Origin: Halorubrum xinjiangense
GTDB lineage: Archaea; Halobacteriota; Halobacteria; Halobacteriales; Haloferacaceae
Direction: 5' to 3'
DNA: 64,000 bases
Assembly (NCBI RefSeq): GCF_900102375.1
Contig: NZ_FNBO01000001.1
Location: 1-64,000, forward strand
Position 1 is the stretch's first letter, and the number at the start of each line of letters is the position of its first letter. The notes under the pieces were generated by a model. It did no database searches and was not told where the DNA came from. It was given only the letters and a program-made list of their open reading frames with translations. A program made the position numbers and the translations under genes. Positions 43,993 to 52,476 of the stretch are shown piece after piece.

Positions 43993-44052
43993 CGGACGCC
44001 GGTGATTTCGGCGTCCGACTCGCGTCAGACGAACGGGCAAAAATAAATACGT
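43993..44052 (+). promoter_or_regulatory. Hairpin and TATA box before ftsZ
   Basis: A perfect 9-bp hairpin, CGGACGCCG-GTGATTT-CGGCGTCCG (43993-44017), lies after dtdA. It is followed by AAAAATAAATA (44039-44049), a strong TATA-like box about 30 bases before the ftsZ ATG. A further TTTATAAGTA lies at 43930. The hairpin may end the dtdA transcript or be an operator for ftsZ. Confidence 0.6.
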
Positions 44053-44075
44053 CCGGGTCGCAACCACACCACATA

Positions 44076-45233
44076 ATGGACTCTATCGTTGAGGACGCCA
44101 TCGACGAAGCCGAAGAGGCCCCCGCAGACGACGCCGGGGGAGCCGGCGAGAACGCCGCCGGAGGGAGCGCCGGCGCGCCGCCGCAGACCGGGACGATGAC
44201 CGACGACGAGCTGCAGGACGTCCTCCAGGACCTCCAGACGAACATCACGGTCGTCGGCTGCGGGGGCGCCGGCGGCAACACGGTCAACCGGATGACCGAG
44301 GAGGGGATCCACGGGGCGAAGCTGGTCGCAGCCAACACAGACGTCCAGCACCTCGTCAACATCGAGGCCGACACGAAGATCCTCATGGGCCAGCAGAAGA
44401 CGCAGGGCCGCGGCGCCGGCTCGCTCCCGCAGGTGGGCGAGGAGGCCGCCATCGAGTCCCAAGAGGAGATCCAAGACGCCATCGACGGCTCCGACATGGT
44501 GTTCGTCACCGCCGGGCTCGGCGGGGGCACGGGGACGGGCTCCGCGCCGGTCGTCGCGAAGGCGGCCCGCGAGTCGGGCGCGCTCACCATCGCCATCGTC
44601 ACGACGCCGTTCACGGCCGAGGGCGAGGTCCGACGGACGAACGCCGAGGCGGGCTTAGAGCGGCTCCGCGACGTGAGCGACACGGTCATCGTCGTCCCCA
44701 ACGACCGCCTGCTCGACGCGGTCGGGAAGCTCCCCGTGCGGCAGGCGTTCAAGGTGTCCGACGAGGTGCTGATGCGCTCGGTGAAGGGGATCACGGAGCT
44801 CATCACGATGCCCGGGCTCGTCAACCTCGACTTCGCCGACGTTCGCACCGTGATGGAGAAGGGCGGCGTCGCGATGATCGGGCTCGGCGAGTCCGACTCC
44901 GACTCGAAGGCGCAAGACTCCGTGAAGTCGGCGCTGCGCTCGCCGCTGCTCGACGTCGACATCTCCGGCGCGAACTCCGCGCTGGTGAACGTCACCGGCG
45001 GCACGGACATGTCCATCGAGGAGGCCGAGGGCGTCGTCGAGGAGATATACGACCGCATCGACCCCGACGCGCGGATCATCTGGGGGACCTCGGTCGACGA
45101 CGAACTGGAGGGCGAGATGCGCACGATGATCGTCGTGACCGGCGTCGAGTCGCCGCAGATCTACGGGAGCAACGGCGAGCCGCCGGAGGGCGGGGCGCCG
45201 AGCGACGTCGAGGACATCGACTACGTCGAGTAA
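44076..45233 (+). CDS. ftsZ1: Cell-division GTPase FtsZ1
   Basis: A 385-residue tubulin-like GTPase that assembles at the division site. The GTP-binding motif [12 protein letters not shown] is at residues about 147-158, with the upstream [14 protein letters not shown] (60-73) and the T7 loop [11 protein letters not shown]. An acidic, Gly/Ala-rich N-terminal extension of about 45 residues precedes the core. The haloarchaeal order ftsZ1-secE-spt5 supports the FtsZ1 assignment. The C-terminus is short and acidic, ending near DVEDIDYVE. Confidence 0.95.
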   Translation: MDSIVEDAIDEAEEAPADDAGGAGENAAGGSAGAPPQTGTMTDDELQDVLQDLQTNITVVGCGGAGGNTVNRMTEEGIHGAKLVAANTDVQHLVNIEADTKILMGQQKTQGRGAGSLPQVGEEAAIESQEEIQDAIDGSDMVFVTAGLGGGTGTGSAPVVAKAARESGALTIAIVTTPFTAEGEVRRTNAEAGLERLRDVSDTVIVVPNDRLLDAVGKLPVRQAFKVSDEVLMRSVKGITELITMPGLVNLDFADVRTVMEKGGVAMIGLGESDSDSKAQDSVKSALRSPLLDVDISGANSALVNVTGGTDMSIEEAEGVVEEIYDRIDPDARIIWGTSVDDELEGEMRTMIVVTGVESPQIYGSNGEPPEGGAPSDVEDIDYVE

Positions 45234-45346
45234 CGGGAGTCCGGCGTCGGGGGCGGAGGGCGGTCCCGCGGGCGGCGAATCGCGCCGCGGCGCTCCGGGG
45301 TCGCATCAAAAGGTAAAAACCGTCTCGTCTCGAATCTCCTCGTAAC

Positions 45347-45523
45347 ATGGACGTTCCGTACGACCTCAACAGCTACATTCGGGTGCTGAAGCTGGCGAGC
45401 ACGCCGAGCACCGACGAGTTCCTCCAGGTGTCGAAGATCGCTGGCGCCGGAATCCTCCTCATCGGGTTCATCGGCTTCCTGATCTTCGCGATCATGAGCC
45501 TGCTCCCGGGGGTCGGCGCGTAA
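45347..45523 (+). CDS. secE: Protein translocase subunit SecE
   Basis: A 58-residue protein with one C-terminal membrane helix (about residues 32-53) after an amphipathic LNSYIRVLKLASTPSTDEF region, the archaeal SecE/Sec61-gamma pattern. It forms the SecYEG channel for protein export. Its TAA overlaps the spt5 ATG by one base (TAATG), giving tight coupling. An AAAAGGTAAAA box lies about 30-40 bases before its start. Confidence 0.92.
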   Translation: MDVPYDLNSYIRVLKLASTPSTDEFLQVSKIAGAGILLIGFIGFLIFAIMSLLPGVGA

Positions 45524-45975
45524 TGCCGATCTACTCGGTCAAGACGACGGCGAGCCAGGAGCGAACCGTCGCCGACATGCTCGCCGAGAAGGAGACGCCG
45601 GAGATCCAGGCCGTCATCGCCCCCGACCAGCTCACGAGCTACGTGATGGTCGAGGCGACCGACGGGGCCGCATTCGGGCGGATCCTCGACGAGATCCCGC
45701 ACGCCCGCGGCGTCATTCAGGGCGGCGACGGCCCCGCCGAGAGCCCCTTCTCCGAGGTCGAGCACTTCCTCTCGCCGACCCCGGACGTGGAGGGGATCGG
45801 CGAGGGCGACATCGTCGAACTGATCGCTGGCCCGTTCAAGGGCGAGAAGGCCCGCGTCCAGCGGATCGACGAAGGGAAAGACCAGGTGACCGTCGAGCTG
45901 TACGAGGCGACGGTCCCGATTCCGGTGACGGTCCGCGGCGACCAGATCCGCGTGCTCGACAGCGAGGAGCGGTAG
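45523..45975 (+). CDS. spt5: Transcription elongation factor Spt5 (NusG-like)
   Basis: A 150-residue protein with an N-terminal NGN domain (IYSVKTTASQERTVADML to about residue 85) that binds RNA polymerase with Spt4, and a C-terminal KOW domain containing GDIVELIAGPFKGEKARV. It raises processivity and couples transcription to translation. It follows secE with a one-base overlap, a conserved archaeal pairing. The 3' end is duplicated downstream (45957-46068). Confidence 0.95.
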   Translation: MPIYSVKTTASQERTVADMLAEKETPEIQAVIAPDQLTSYVMVEATDGAAFGRILDEIPHARGVIQGGDGPAESPFSEVEHFLSPTPDVEGIGEGDIVELIAGPFKGEKARVQRIDEGKDQVTVELYEATVPIPVTVRGDQIRVLDSEER

Positions 45976-46068
45976 TTCCTCGTTTGAACGAGCGGCGTGA
46001 CACGCCACGAGCCGACAGCGAGGAACGGTAGCGCCACATACTGAGCGAGCGGCGCGATACGCGGCGGC
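45957..46068 (+). repeat. 56-bp degenerate duplication of the spt5 3' end
   Basis: CGACAGCGAGGAGCGGTAG at the spt5 end recurs 56 bases later as CGACAGCGAGGAACGGTAG. Flanking words (GAGCGGCGTGACACG and GAGCGGCGCGATACG) also match. The stop codon is inside the repeated unit. The copies have diverged, so this is older than the other duplications. Confidence 0.75.
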
Positions 46069-46153
46069 GTCGCGGCCGGCGGGTCCGGCGCGCCGACTTC
46101 TGGCTCGCACGCAACGACAAGGGCTTTATTCGACGACGACGGACCACTCCGGT

Positions 46154-47116
46154 ATGCTCGGCCACGGCGCGCCAGCGGTGTTGAGCGTGATCCCCGACAC
46201 GTTCACGTTCGCGTGGATCGTCGCGGCCCTCTTCGCGGCGGCGTGGCTGCTCGACAGCCGCGGGCTGTCCGCGGGGCGCACGCTCGCGGCCGCGACGTGG
46301 GCACTGTTCGGGCTCTTCTGGCTGTCGACGGTGCCGTACTTCGCGCTCGAACACCAGAGCTACGTGGAGTCGATCCTCGCGCTCGTGGGCTTCCCGGCCA
46401 GCGTGTACGCGGGGTACCTTCTCTACGACGGCCGGGCGTCGCTTTTTACCCTCACCCGGGCCATCGCACTCATGTTATTCATCTACCTCCCGTTCGAGAC
46501 GATCCCGGCGTTCACCGTCGCCGGGGTCGCGTTCCCGGAGCCCCGTCGGATCCTCATCGAGGTCGTCGCGACGCAGACGGGGATGCTCATCGACCTCCTC
46601 GGGTACGCGCCGGAGGCGGTGACGAGCAGCGAGGGGTACGACGCGGCGTACTCGTGGACGCTGGCCGACGGCCACACCGTCGTCATCCACATCGTGCTGG
46701 CGTGTACGGGGCTGGGGAGCATGGCCATCTTCGGCGGCCTCGTCGCCGCCGTCGAGGCGCCGCTCTCCCGGAAGCTCCGTGCGCTCGCGGTGTCGATCCC
46801 GCTCATCTACGTCCTGAACCTCTTCCGGACGACGTTCATCTCGGTGGTGTCTGGCAACCAGTACATGCACTGGTACCCGGACCTCGTGATGACGATGTTC
46901 GGCGCGACAGACCCCTATCGGGTCTCCTTTCTCATCTCCGACCGCATCATGAGCCAGCTGCTGGCGGTCGTGGCGCTCATCGGCATCACCTTCCTCGCGG
47001 TGCGGGAGCTGCCCGAGCTGGCGGTCATCTTAGAGGACGTCCTCTACCTGATCACCGGCGAGGAGCACGACCTGACGGAGGCGCTCGACCTCCCGCGCGA
47101 GCCGACGAACCGGTAG
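46154..47116 (+). CDS. artA: Archaeosortase A
   Basis: A 320-residue membrane enzyme that cleaves the PGF-CTERM tail of surface proteins and joins them to a lipid. It has about eight helices. The catalytic Cys184 lies in LACTGLGSM, with Arg225 in LNLFRTTFIS and Arg264 in ISDRIMSQ. These have the same spacing (41 and 39) as the Cys and two Arg reported for the Haloferax enzyme. It acts on proteins such as those at 32319-35987 and perhaps 57951-59279. The start at 46154 leaves a family-like MLGHGAPAVLSVIPDTFTF. Confidence 0.95.
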   Translation: MLGHGAPAVLSVIPDTFTFAWIVAALFAAAWLLDSRGLSAGRTLAAATWALFGLFWLSTVPYFALEHQSYVESILALVGFPASVYAGYLLYDGRASLFTLTRAIALMLFIYLPFETIPAFTVAGVAFPEPRRILIEVVATQTGMLIDLLGYAPEAVTSSEGYDAAYSWTLADGHTVVIHIVLACTGLGSMAIFGGLVAAVEAPLSRKLRALAVSIPLIYVLNLFRTTFISVVSGNQYMHWYPDLVMTMFGATDPYRVSFLISDRIMSQLLAVVALIGITFLAVRELPELAVILEDVLYLITGEEHDLTEALDLPREPTNR

Positions 47117-47178
47117 GTCGGAGGTCGGTCCTCGACTCTGCCGAGGCCGTCACGTCCCTGACTACCCTCCCAAAATAC

Positions 47179-47201
47179 ATAGCGCTATATAGCAAGCTAT
47201 A
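47179..47201. promoter_or_regulatory. Nested palindromes before the MgtC-type gene
   Basis: ATAGCGCTAT (47179-47188) is a perfect palindrome and TATAGC-AA-GCTATA (47188-47201) is a perfect inverted repeat sharing a base with it. An AAAATACATA box lies directly upstream. This is a strong candidate operator or promoter for the following transcript. Confidence 0.5.
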
Positions 47202-47227
47202 GACGTGCGAGACGGGTACGACGGGCC

Positions 47228-47302
47228 ATGACTGCGAGGACGCGAGACGGACCGCCGGGCTCCGCGGGCGGATCGCGGCCGCGAGGGGGTGGTCGCCGGT
47301 GA
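47228..47302 (+). CDS. Possible 24-residue upstream leader frame
   Basis: An ATG at 47228 opens a 24-codon frame (starting MTARTRDGPPGSAGG, then Arg/Gly-rich) whose TGA shares its last base with the ATG of the MgtC/DUF4010 gene. The predicted start of transcription from the box near 47172-47180 would include it. Translation would deliver ribosomes to the main start. It might also be chance. Confidence 0.4.
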   Translation: MTARTRDGPPGSAGGSRPRGGGRR

Positions 47303-48546
47303 TGGGCGCGGTCGACCCGTTCGTCTACCTGGAGACGAACGTCGCCAAGCTCGTGTTAGCGACCGCGCTCGGGATGTTCCTCGGGCTGGAACGCGAGTGG
47401 TCACAGAAGTCGGCGGGGATCCGGACGTTCGCGCTCGTCAGCCTCGCGGCCGCGGTGTTCTCGATACTCGACGAGACGGGGCTGCTCGTCGTCGGGGGCG
47501 TGCTCGTGGTCGCCAGCGCGGTGCTGTTGGCGGTTCGGAGCTTCGTCGAGGCCGACGTCGACGGGCTCTCTTTGACGACGTCGGCGTCGATGCTCGTGGC
47601 GTACGGGGTCGGCGTCCTCGTCGCGGAGGGCCTCTTCATCGAGTCGGTGACGGTGGCGGTGCTGTCGTCGCTCCTGCTCGTGTTGAAGCGGGAACTCCAC
47701 GAGTTCGCGTGGGGGCTCTCCCGCGAGGAGGTTCGCAGCGCGGTGGAGTTCACCATCCTCGCGTTCGTCGTCTTCCCCCTCCTCCCCGCTGAGACGATCG
47801 ACCCGTGGAATGCGGTCCAGCCGCGGCTCGTCTGGTCGCTCGTGGTCGCGGTCAGCGCCATCGGCTTCGTCAACTACGTGCTGGTGAAGCGGTATCAGGG
47901 GCGCGGCTACGCGGTGACGGGCTTCTTCGGCGGGCTCGTCAACTCGACCGCGGTCGTCGCCGAGATGGCGAAGCGCGCGAAGGGCCGGGCGGACCTCGGC
48001 GAGATAGCGGTGGGGTCGATCCTCCTCGCGAACGCGGCGATGGCGTTCCGGAACGCCGCGGTCGTGGCCGTCTTCGTCCCCGAGGCGGCGCTCGTCGTCG
48101 GGGCTCCCCTCGGCGCGATCACCCTCGCGGGCATCGGCGTCGCCGTGTGGCGCAGCGACTGGCGGACGACGATGGAGGCCGAGCTCACCTCGCCGTTCAG
48201 CCTCGGGAACGCGCTCACCTTCGGCGCCCTCTTCTTGGTCGTGCTGCTCGCCTCCGCCGTCGCAGAGCAGACGTTCGGTGCGGGCGGGTTCGTTGCCACC
48301 TCGTTTCTCGCGGGGCTGGTGTCGTCGGGAACCTCGACCACCACGGCGGTCTCGCTGCTCGGGACCGGACAGATCGGCGTCGACACCGCGGTCGCGGGCG
48401 TGGTCGCCGGCACCGCCGCCAGCATCCTGATCAAGACCGCCTTCGCGGCGAGCATCGCGCGCGAGCTGGTCCGGCCGGTGTTCCTCTGGAACCTCCTGTT
48501 GATCGTCGTGGGGGTACTCGCCGGGCTGCCGCTCTTTCTGCTCTGA
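47302..48546 (+). CDS. MgtC/SapB-DUF4010 family membrane protein
   Basis: A 414-residue protein with about twelve membrane helices. The N-terminal part matches MgtC (LGMFLGLEREWSQKSAGIRTFALVSLAAAVFS), a domain linked to magnesium stress and ATPase regulation. The C-terminal part is DUF4010 (GFFGGLVNSTAVVAEMAKRAK and GTSTTTAVSLLGTGQI). I prefer the ATG at 47302 to the GTG one codon earlier. It is preceded by palindromes and a short leader frame. Confidence 0.88.
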   Translation: MGAVDPFVYLETNVAKLVLATALGMFLGLEREWSQKSAGIRTFALVSLAAAVFSILDETGLLVVGGVLVVASAVLLAVRSFVEADVDGLSLTTSASMLVAYGVGVLVAEGLFIESVTVAVLSSLLLVLKRELHEFAWGLSREEVRSAVEFTILAFVVFPLLPAETIDPWNAVQPRLVWSLVVAVSAIGFVNYVLVKRYQGRGYAVTGFFGGLVNSTAVVAEMAKRAKGRADLGEIAVGSILLANAAMAFRNAAVVAVFVPEAALVVGAPLGAITLAGIGVAVWRSDWRTTMEAELTSPFSLGNALTFGALFLVVLLASAVAEQTFGAGGFVATSFLAGLVSSGTSTTTAVSLLGTGQIGVDTAVAGVVAGTAASILIKTAFAASIARELVRPVFLWNLLLIVVGVLAGLPLFLL

Positions 48547-48588
48547 GGAGCCCCGGCCCCGGCGTGCGGCCCATATCGGGGAGGACCC

Positions 48589-48963
48589 CTACGAGAGGTG
48601 TTCGGCGATGTCCGTCGACGAGACCATCCCCACGTAGTCGTCGTCGACGACCGGGAGGTGTTTCACGCCGTACATCGTCATCATCGCGGCGACCTCCTGC
48701 ATCATCAGGTCGGGCGTCACCGTCTCGACGTCGTCGGTCATTACCTCGCGGACCGTCGTCGCCTCGGGGTCGCGGCCGTCGGCGACCGCCCCGACGACGT
48801 CGCTCTGCGTGACGATACAGCCGCCGCCGGTCGTCACGACGAGCGCGCTGATCTCCTCGTCGCGCATCCGGCGGGCGACCTCCCGGAGCGGTGCCTCCGC
48901 TCCGATCGTCTCCAGCGGCGTCGACATCACGTCCGCGACGCGGGTTCTGTCATCGAGATCCAT
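48589..48963 (-). CDS. Two-CBS-domain protein
   Basis: A 124-residue protein built from two CBS motifs (RVADVMSTPLETIGAE to about residue 60, then TVREVMTDDVETVTPDL to the end), a fold that senses adenine nucleotides as a regulatory module. There is no fused catalytic domain. It resembles the neighbouring CBS gene at 49129 in size and pattern. The ATG at 48963 starts MDLDDRTRV; an upstream start would add 15 unlikely residues. Confidence 0.85.
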   Translation of the reverse strand: MDLDDRTRVADVMSTPLETIGAEAPLREVARRMRDEEISALVVTTGGGCIVTQSDVVGAVADGRDPEATTVREVMTDDVETVTPDLMMQEVAAMMTMYGVKHLPVVDDDYVGMVSSTDIAEHLS

Positions 48964-49043
48964 ACGTGGACGTGTGTTACCACATTTCATTACTCTTCCG
49001 GAACGCACAACCGGGCGGGGGCGGCTCGGAGCCGGTCGGCCGA

Positions 49044-49112
49044 AGCCAACCGGATTCGACCGAGTTCGAAGCGTGACCGGATTCGACCGGGTTCGAAGCG
49101 TAACCGGATTCG
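49044..49112. repeat. 28-bp tandem repeat between the CBS genes
   Basis: The unit ACCGGATTCGACC(G/A)GTTCGAAGCGT(A/G) occurs about two and a half times. It lies between the two minus-strand CBS genes. No spacer or reading frame is conserved. Confidence 0.8.
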
Positions 49113-49128
49113 ACGCCCGGTCGGTCCG

Positions 49129-49515
49129 TCACCGCGCCTTCGAGAGGTGCGCTGTGAGGTCGGTCGTGGACACCATTCCGATCGGCCGGCCGTCGCCGTC
49201 GGTCACCGGGAGGTGGGTGTAGCCGTGGGCGGTCGGCTCCGCCAGCTCGGCGACGGTATCCTCGCGGCCCACCGTGACGACATCGGTGGTCATGAACGCC
49301 TCGACCGGCGTCCGGTCCTTCGGGTCGTTGTCGCGGACGAGCGCGACGAAGTCCGTCGCGGTGATCAGGCCGGCCAGCGCCCCGTCGGGCTCGACGACGA
49401 GAATCGAGCTGACCCCGGTCTCGCGCATCTTCTCGGCCGCCTCGGCCGCGGCGGCACCGCGTTCGATCGTCGTGAGGTCGGTCGACATGAGTCGGTCGAC
49501 GGGCACGTCTTTCAT
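49129..49515 (-). CDS. Two-CBS-domain protein
   Basis: A 128-residue protein with two CBS motifs (VDRLMSTDLTTIERG and VEAFMTTDVVTVGRE), each followed by a VSSILVVEPDG- or THLPVTDGDGR-type strand. It is likely a cytoplasmic nucleotide-sensing adaptor. It is a paralogue-like neighbour of the gene at 48589, with about 165 bases and a repeat between them. Confidence 0.87.
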   Translation of the reverse strand: MKDVPVDRLMSTDLTTIERGAAAAEAAEKMRETGVSSILVVEPDGALAGLITATDFVALVRDNDPKDRTPVEAFMTTDVVTVGREDTVAELAEPTAHGYTHLPVTDGDGRPIGMVSTTDLTAHLSKAR

Positions 49516-49607
49516 GGTTCATGATAACGTTCGGCACGGTAATCAAACGTGCGGTCGGTCCGGGAGCGCCGCGGAGTCCGACCGCGTGCGGTCCGAGGGC
49601 GAGGGAT

Positions 49608-50405
49608 TCACTCCTCGACGAGCGACTCGGGGGCGCCGGCGAGGCCGACGAGGGCGTCCGCCTCGACGTGGTGGAGGTCGCCGGGAATCACGAGCAGGTG
49701 GAGCGGATCGCCGAACTCGCGGTCCGCGAGCGCGCGCAGCCGGTCGGCGGCGACGACCGCGTCTGGAGAGCCGGCGCGCGCGACGACGACCGCGAGCTCG
49801 GCGCCCCAGTTATCGGCGAGCAGGCCGGCGGCCACGTCCGCGGTCATGTACTCCTCGTGGTCGGGGTCCGGTCCGGTCGGTCCCGTCCCGACCTTGATGT
49901 CGAGGTAGACGACGGTGTGGAGCCCGCGCTCCCGGTTCGCCTCTATCGTCTCGATCACGCTCGCGGGCACGTCGTCGCCGCCGTGCGCGTACGGGAACGG
50001 CAGCGTCGTCGCCTTGCCGAACCGGTAGTTCTGGAGCCCGGTCAGGCTCGACGCCGCCGACTGGGCGGTGACGCCGTGGACCACCCGCGTGTCGATCCCG
50101 CGCTCCTCGGCGCGGAGGCGGAGGTCGGTGTGGGTAGTCGAGATCATCGTGTCGCCGGCGGTGAGGAACGCCGCGTCGCCGGACGCGGCCGCCTCGAGTA
50201 TCGGCTCCGGGTTCCGCTCGACCCCGTCGCGGTCGCGAACCTCGACGTCGACGTCGTGGTACGCCTCGAGGTCGGCGACGTCGGCGCCGACCAGCCGGCT
50301 GGTGTAGAACTCCGCGAAGACGCGGTCGGCCTCGCGCAGCGCCTCGCGCCCCTCCACGGTGACGGAGCGCTCGTCGTAGAGGCCGAGTCCGATGAACGTG
50401 AGCAT
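49608..50405 (-). CDS. dphB: Diphthine synthase
   Basis: A 265-residue SAM-dependent methyltransferase of the tetrapyrrole-methylase fold. It methylates the modified His of elongation factor 2 during diphthamide formation. The N-terminal MLTFIGLGLYDERSVT and the DAAFLTAGDTMISTTH and HGVTAQSAASSLTGLQNYRFG segments are characteristic of DphB. The ATG at 50405 starts with the family N-terminus; upstream residues are not conserved in type. It diverges from porA. Confidence 0.93.
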   Translation of the reverse strand: MLTFIGLGLYDERSVTVEGREALREADRVFAEFYTSRLVGADVADLEAYHDVDVEVRDRDGVERNPEPILEAAASGDAAFLTAGDTMISTTHTDLRLRAEERGIDTRVVHGVTAQSAASSLTGLQNYRFGKATTLPFPYAHGGDDVPASVIETIEANRERGLHTVVYLDIKVGTGPTGPDPDHEEYMTADVAAGLLADNWGAELAVVVARAGSPDAVVAADRLRALADREFGDPLHLLVIPGDLHHVEADALVGLAGAPESLVEE

Positions 50406-50577
50406 GCGAGCGTTCGGCGCGCGGCGCAGTAAAAGGGCGCGGACCCCGGCCGGCGGTATGCGACGGCGTGGCAACCTAATAGACCTTCATGATTGTCCCT
50501 TGGGATTCCATAGCAAGCCCTAAGAGGGAACCAACATAACTTCGGACCACGAGGCCCACTCGGGCTCACATACCACT
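50406..50577 (+). promoter_or_regulatory. Promoter region of porA
   Basis: The 172-bp gap between dphB and porA, which diverge, contains AT-rich CCTAATAGACC (near 50474) and a word pair CTTGGGATTCC and GGAACCAAC that could form an imperfect inverted repeat. An Lrp-type regulator at 53499 could bind here, but no clear operator is visible. Confidence 0.4.
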
Positions 50578-52473
50578 ATGACTGACGACGAACTCATCTG
50601 GCGGATATCGGGGGGGTCCGGTGACGGGATCGCTTCGACCAGCCAGAACTTCGCGAAGGCCTTGATGCGATCGGGGCTCAACGTCTTCACGCATCGGCAC
50701 TACCCGTCGCGGATCCGCGGCGGTCACACCTACACGGAGGTCCGCGCGTCGGCGGACCCCGTCGAATCCCGGGGCGACGGCTACAACTTCCTGCTCGCCT
50801 TGGGCGACTCGTTCGCCCGCAACCCGCAGGAGGAGGCCGTCTACGGCAACGAGGAGATCAAGCCGCTCTCAGAGAACTTAGACGAACTCCGCGAGGGCGG
50901 CGTCATCGTCTACGACGAGGGGCTGCTCGACGCCTCGGAGATCCCGGACTTCGACGAGCGCGTCGAGGAGAACGACTGGCACGTATACCCCCTCGACCTC
51001 CGCGGGCTCGCCCGCGACATGGGTCGCGAGGTCATGCGCAACACCGCCGGCGTCGGCGCGACCTGCGCTTTGACCGGCATGGAGCTCGACCACGTCGAGG
51101 ACCTGATGCGCGACGCGATGCCGGAGAAGATCCTCGAGCCGAACCTCGAGATCTTAGAGACGGCGTACAACCAGGTCAGCGAGGAGTACGACATCGACGC
51201 GCCCGACGTGTCGGTCCCGACGGGCGAGCACGACGAGACCCAGCTGCTCATGTCCGGGTCGGACGCCATCTCCTACGGCGCCATCGACGAGGGGTGCCGG
51301 TTCATCGCCGGCTACCCGATGACGCCGTGGACCGAGGTGTTCACCATCATGACGCAGAACCTGCCGAAACTCGGCGGGATCTCCGAGCAGGTGGAAGACG
51401 AGATCGCCGCGGCCGCGCTCGCGGTCGGCGCCTCGCACGCCGGCGTCAAGGCGATGTCCGGCTCCTCCGGCGGCGGGTTCGCGCTGATGTCCGAGCCGCT
51501 CGGGCTCGCGGAGATGACGGAGACGCCCGTCGTCCTCGTCGAGGCCATGCGCGCCGGCCCCTCGACCGGGATGCCGACGAAGCCGGAGCAGTCCGACCTC
51601 GAACACGTCCTCTACACCTCGCAGGGCGACTCCCAGCGGGTCGTTCTCGCGCCGGGTACCGTCGAGGAGGCGTACGAGCAGTCCCGGATCGCCTTCCGGC
51701 TGGCCTACGAGTACCAGATCCCGACGATCCTGCTGTACGACCAGAAGCTCGGCGGCGAGATGAAGAACGTCCCGAAGAGCCACTTCGACCGAGAGCCGAA
51801 CCCGACGCTCGGGAAGACGCTCTCCGAGGACGCGCTCGCCGACGAGCCGCACTCCGGCGACGGGAAGTTCCACCGCTTCCAGCACGACGTCGAGGACGGC
51901 GTCTCCCCGCGGTCGATCCCCGGCCAGAAGGGCGGTCGCTTCCTCGCGACCGGCAACGAGCACGACCCCACCGGGCACATCGCCGAGTCACCCGACAACC
52001 GCGTCGCGCAGATTGACCGCCGGACCCAGAAGCTGGAGGCCATCCGCGACGACCTCGACGGGGAGGACACAGGTTCGTACACCGGTCCCGAGGACGCCGA
52101 GTACGGCATCCTCACGTTCGGTAGCCAACAGGGAACCGTCGAAGAGGCCGTCGAGCGCCTCAACGACGCCGGGATCTCGGTGAAATCGTACGGCGTCTCC
52201 GACATGCTCCCGTTCCCGACAGAGCAAGTCGAGGCGTTCGTCGAGAGCGTCGACGAGGTCCTCGTCGTCGAGATGACGGCGTCGGGACAGTTCCGCGGGC
52301 TCGTCCAGAAGAACCTCGGCCGCTACGGCGAGAAGCTGTCGAGCCTGCTGAAGTACAACGGGAACCCGTTCGAGCCGGCGGAGGTCGTCGACGGGTTCGA
52401 GGCCGCCATCGTCGAGGGCGACGGCGACGCGTCCGGCCATCAGACCACCTTCGTCCCAGCCGCAGGTGACTAA
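50578..52473 (+). CDS. porA: 2-oxoacid:ferredoxin oxidoreductase alpha subunit (fused gamma-alpha)
   Basis: A 631-residue subunit. With the beta chain it oxidatively decarboxylates a 2-oxoacid, probably pyruvate, to acyl-CoA and reduces ferredoxin. Residues about 5-190 are the gamma domain (GGSGDGIASTSQNFAKAL, then FTHRHYPSRIRGGH). Residues about 225 onward are the alpha pyrimidine domain (FIAGYPMTPWTEVF, then GGGFALMSEPLGLAEM). The length (about 630) and partner length (312) fit haloarchaeal PorA/PorB better than the KorA/KorB pair, but the substrate is an inference. porB follows after three bases. Confidence 0.88.
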   Translation: MTDDELIWRISGGSGDGIASTSQNFAKALMRSGLNVFTHRHYPSRIRGGHTYTEVRASADPVESRGDGYNFLLALGDSFARNPQEEAVYGNEEIKPLSENLDELREGGVIVYDEGLLDASEIPDFDERVEENDWHVYPLDLRGLARDMGREVMRNTAGVGATCALTGMELDHVEDLMRDAMPEKILEPNLEILETAYNQVSEEYDIDAPDVSVPTGEHDETQLLMSGSDAISYGAIDEGCRFIAGYPMTPWTEVFTIMTQNLPKLGGISEQVEDEIAAAALAVGASHAGVKAMSGSSGGGFALMSEPLGLAEMTETPVVLVEAMRAGPSTGMPTKPEQSDLEHVLYTSQGDSQRVVLAPGTVEEAYEQSRIAFRLAYEYQIPTILLYDQKLGGEMKNVPKSHFDREPNPTLGKTLSEDALADEPHSGDGKFHRFQHDVEDGVSPRSIPGQKGGRFLATGNEHDPTGHIAESPDNRVAQIDRRTQKLEAIRDDLDGEDTGSYTGPEDAEYGILTFGSQQGTVEEAVERLNDAGISVKSYGVSDMLPFPTEQVEAFVESVDEVLVVEMTASGQFRGLVQKNLGRYGEKLSSLLKYNGNPFEPAEVVDGFEAAIVEGDGDASGHQTTFVPAAGD

Positions 52474-52476
52474 CCA

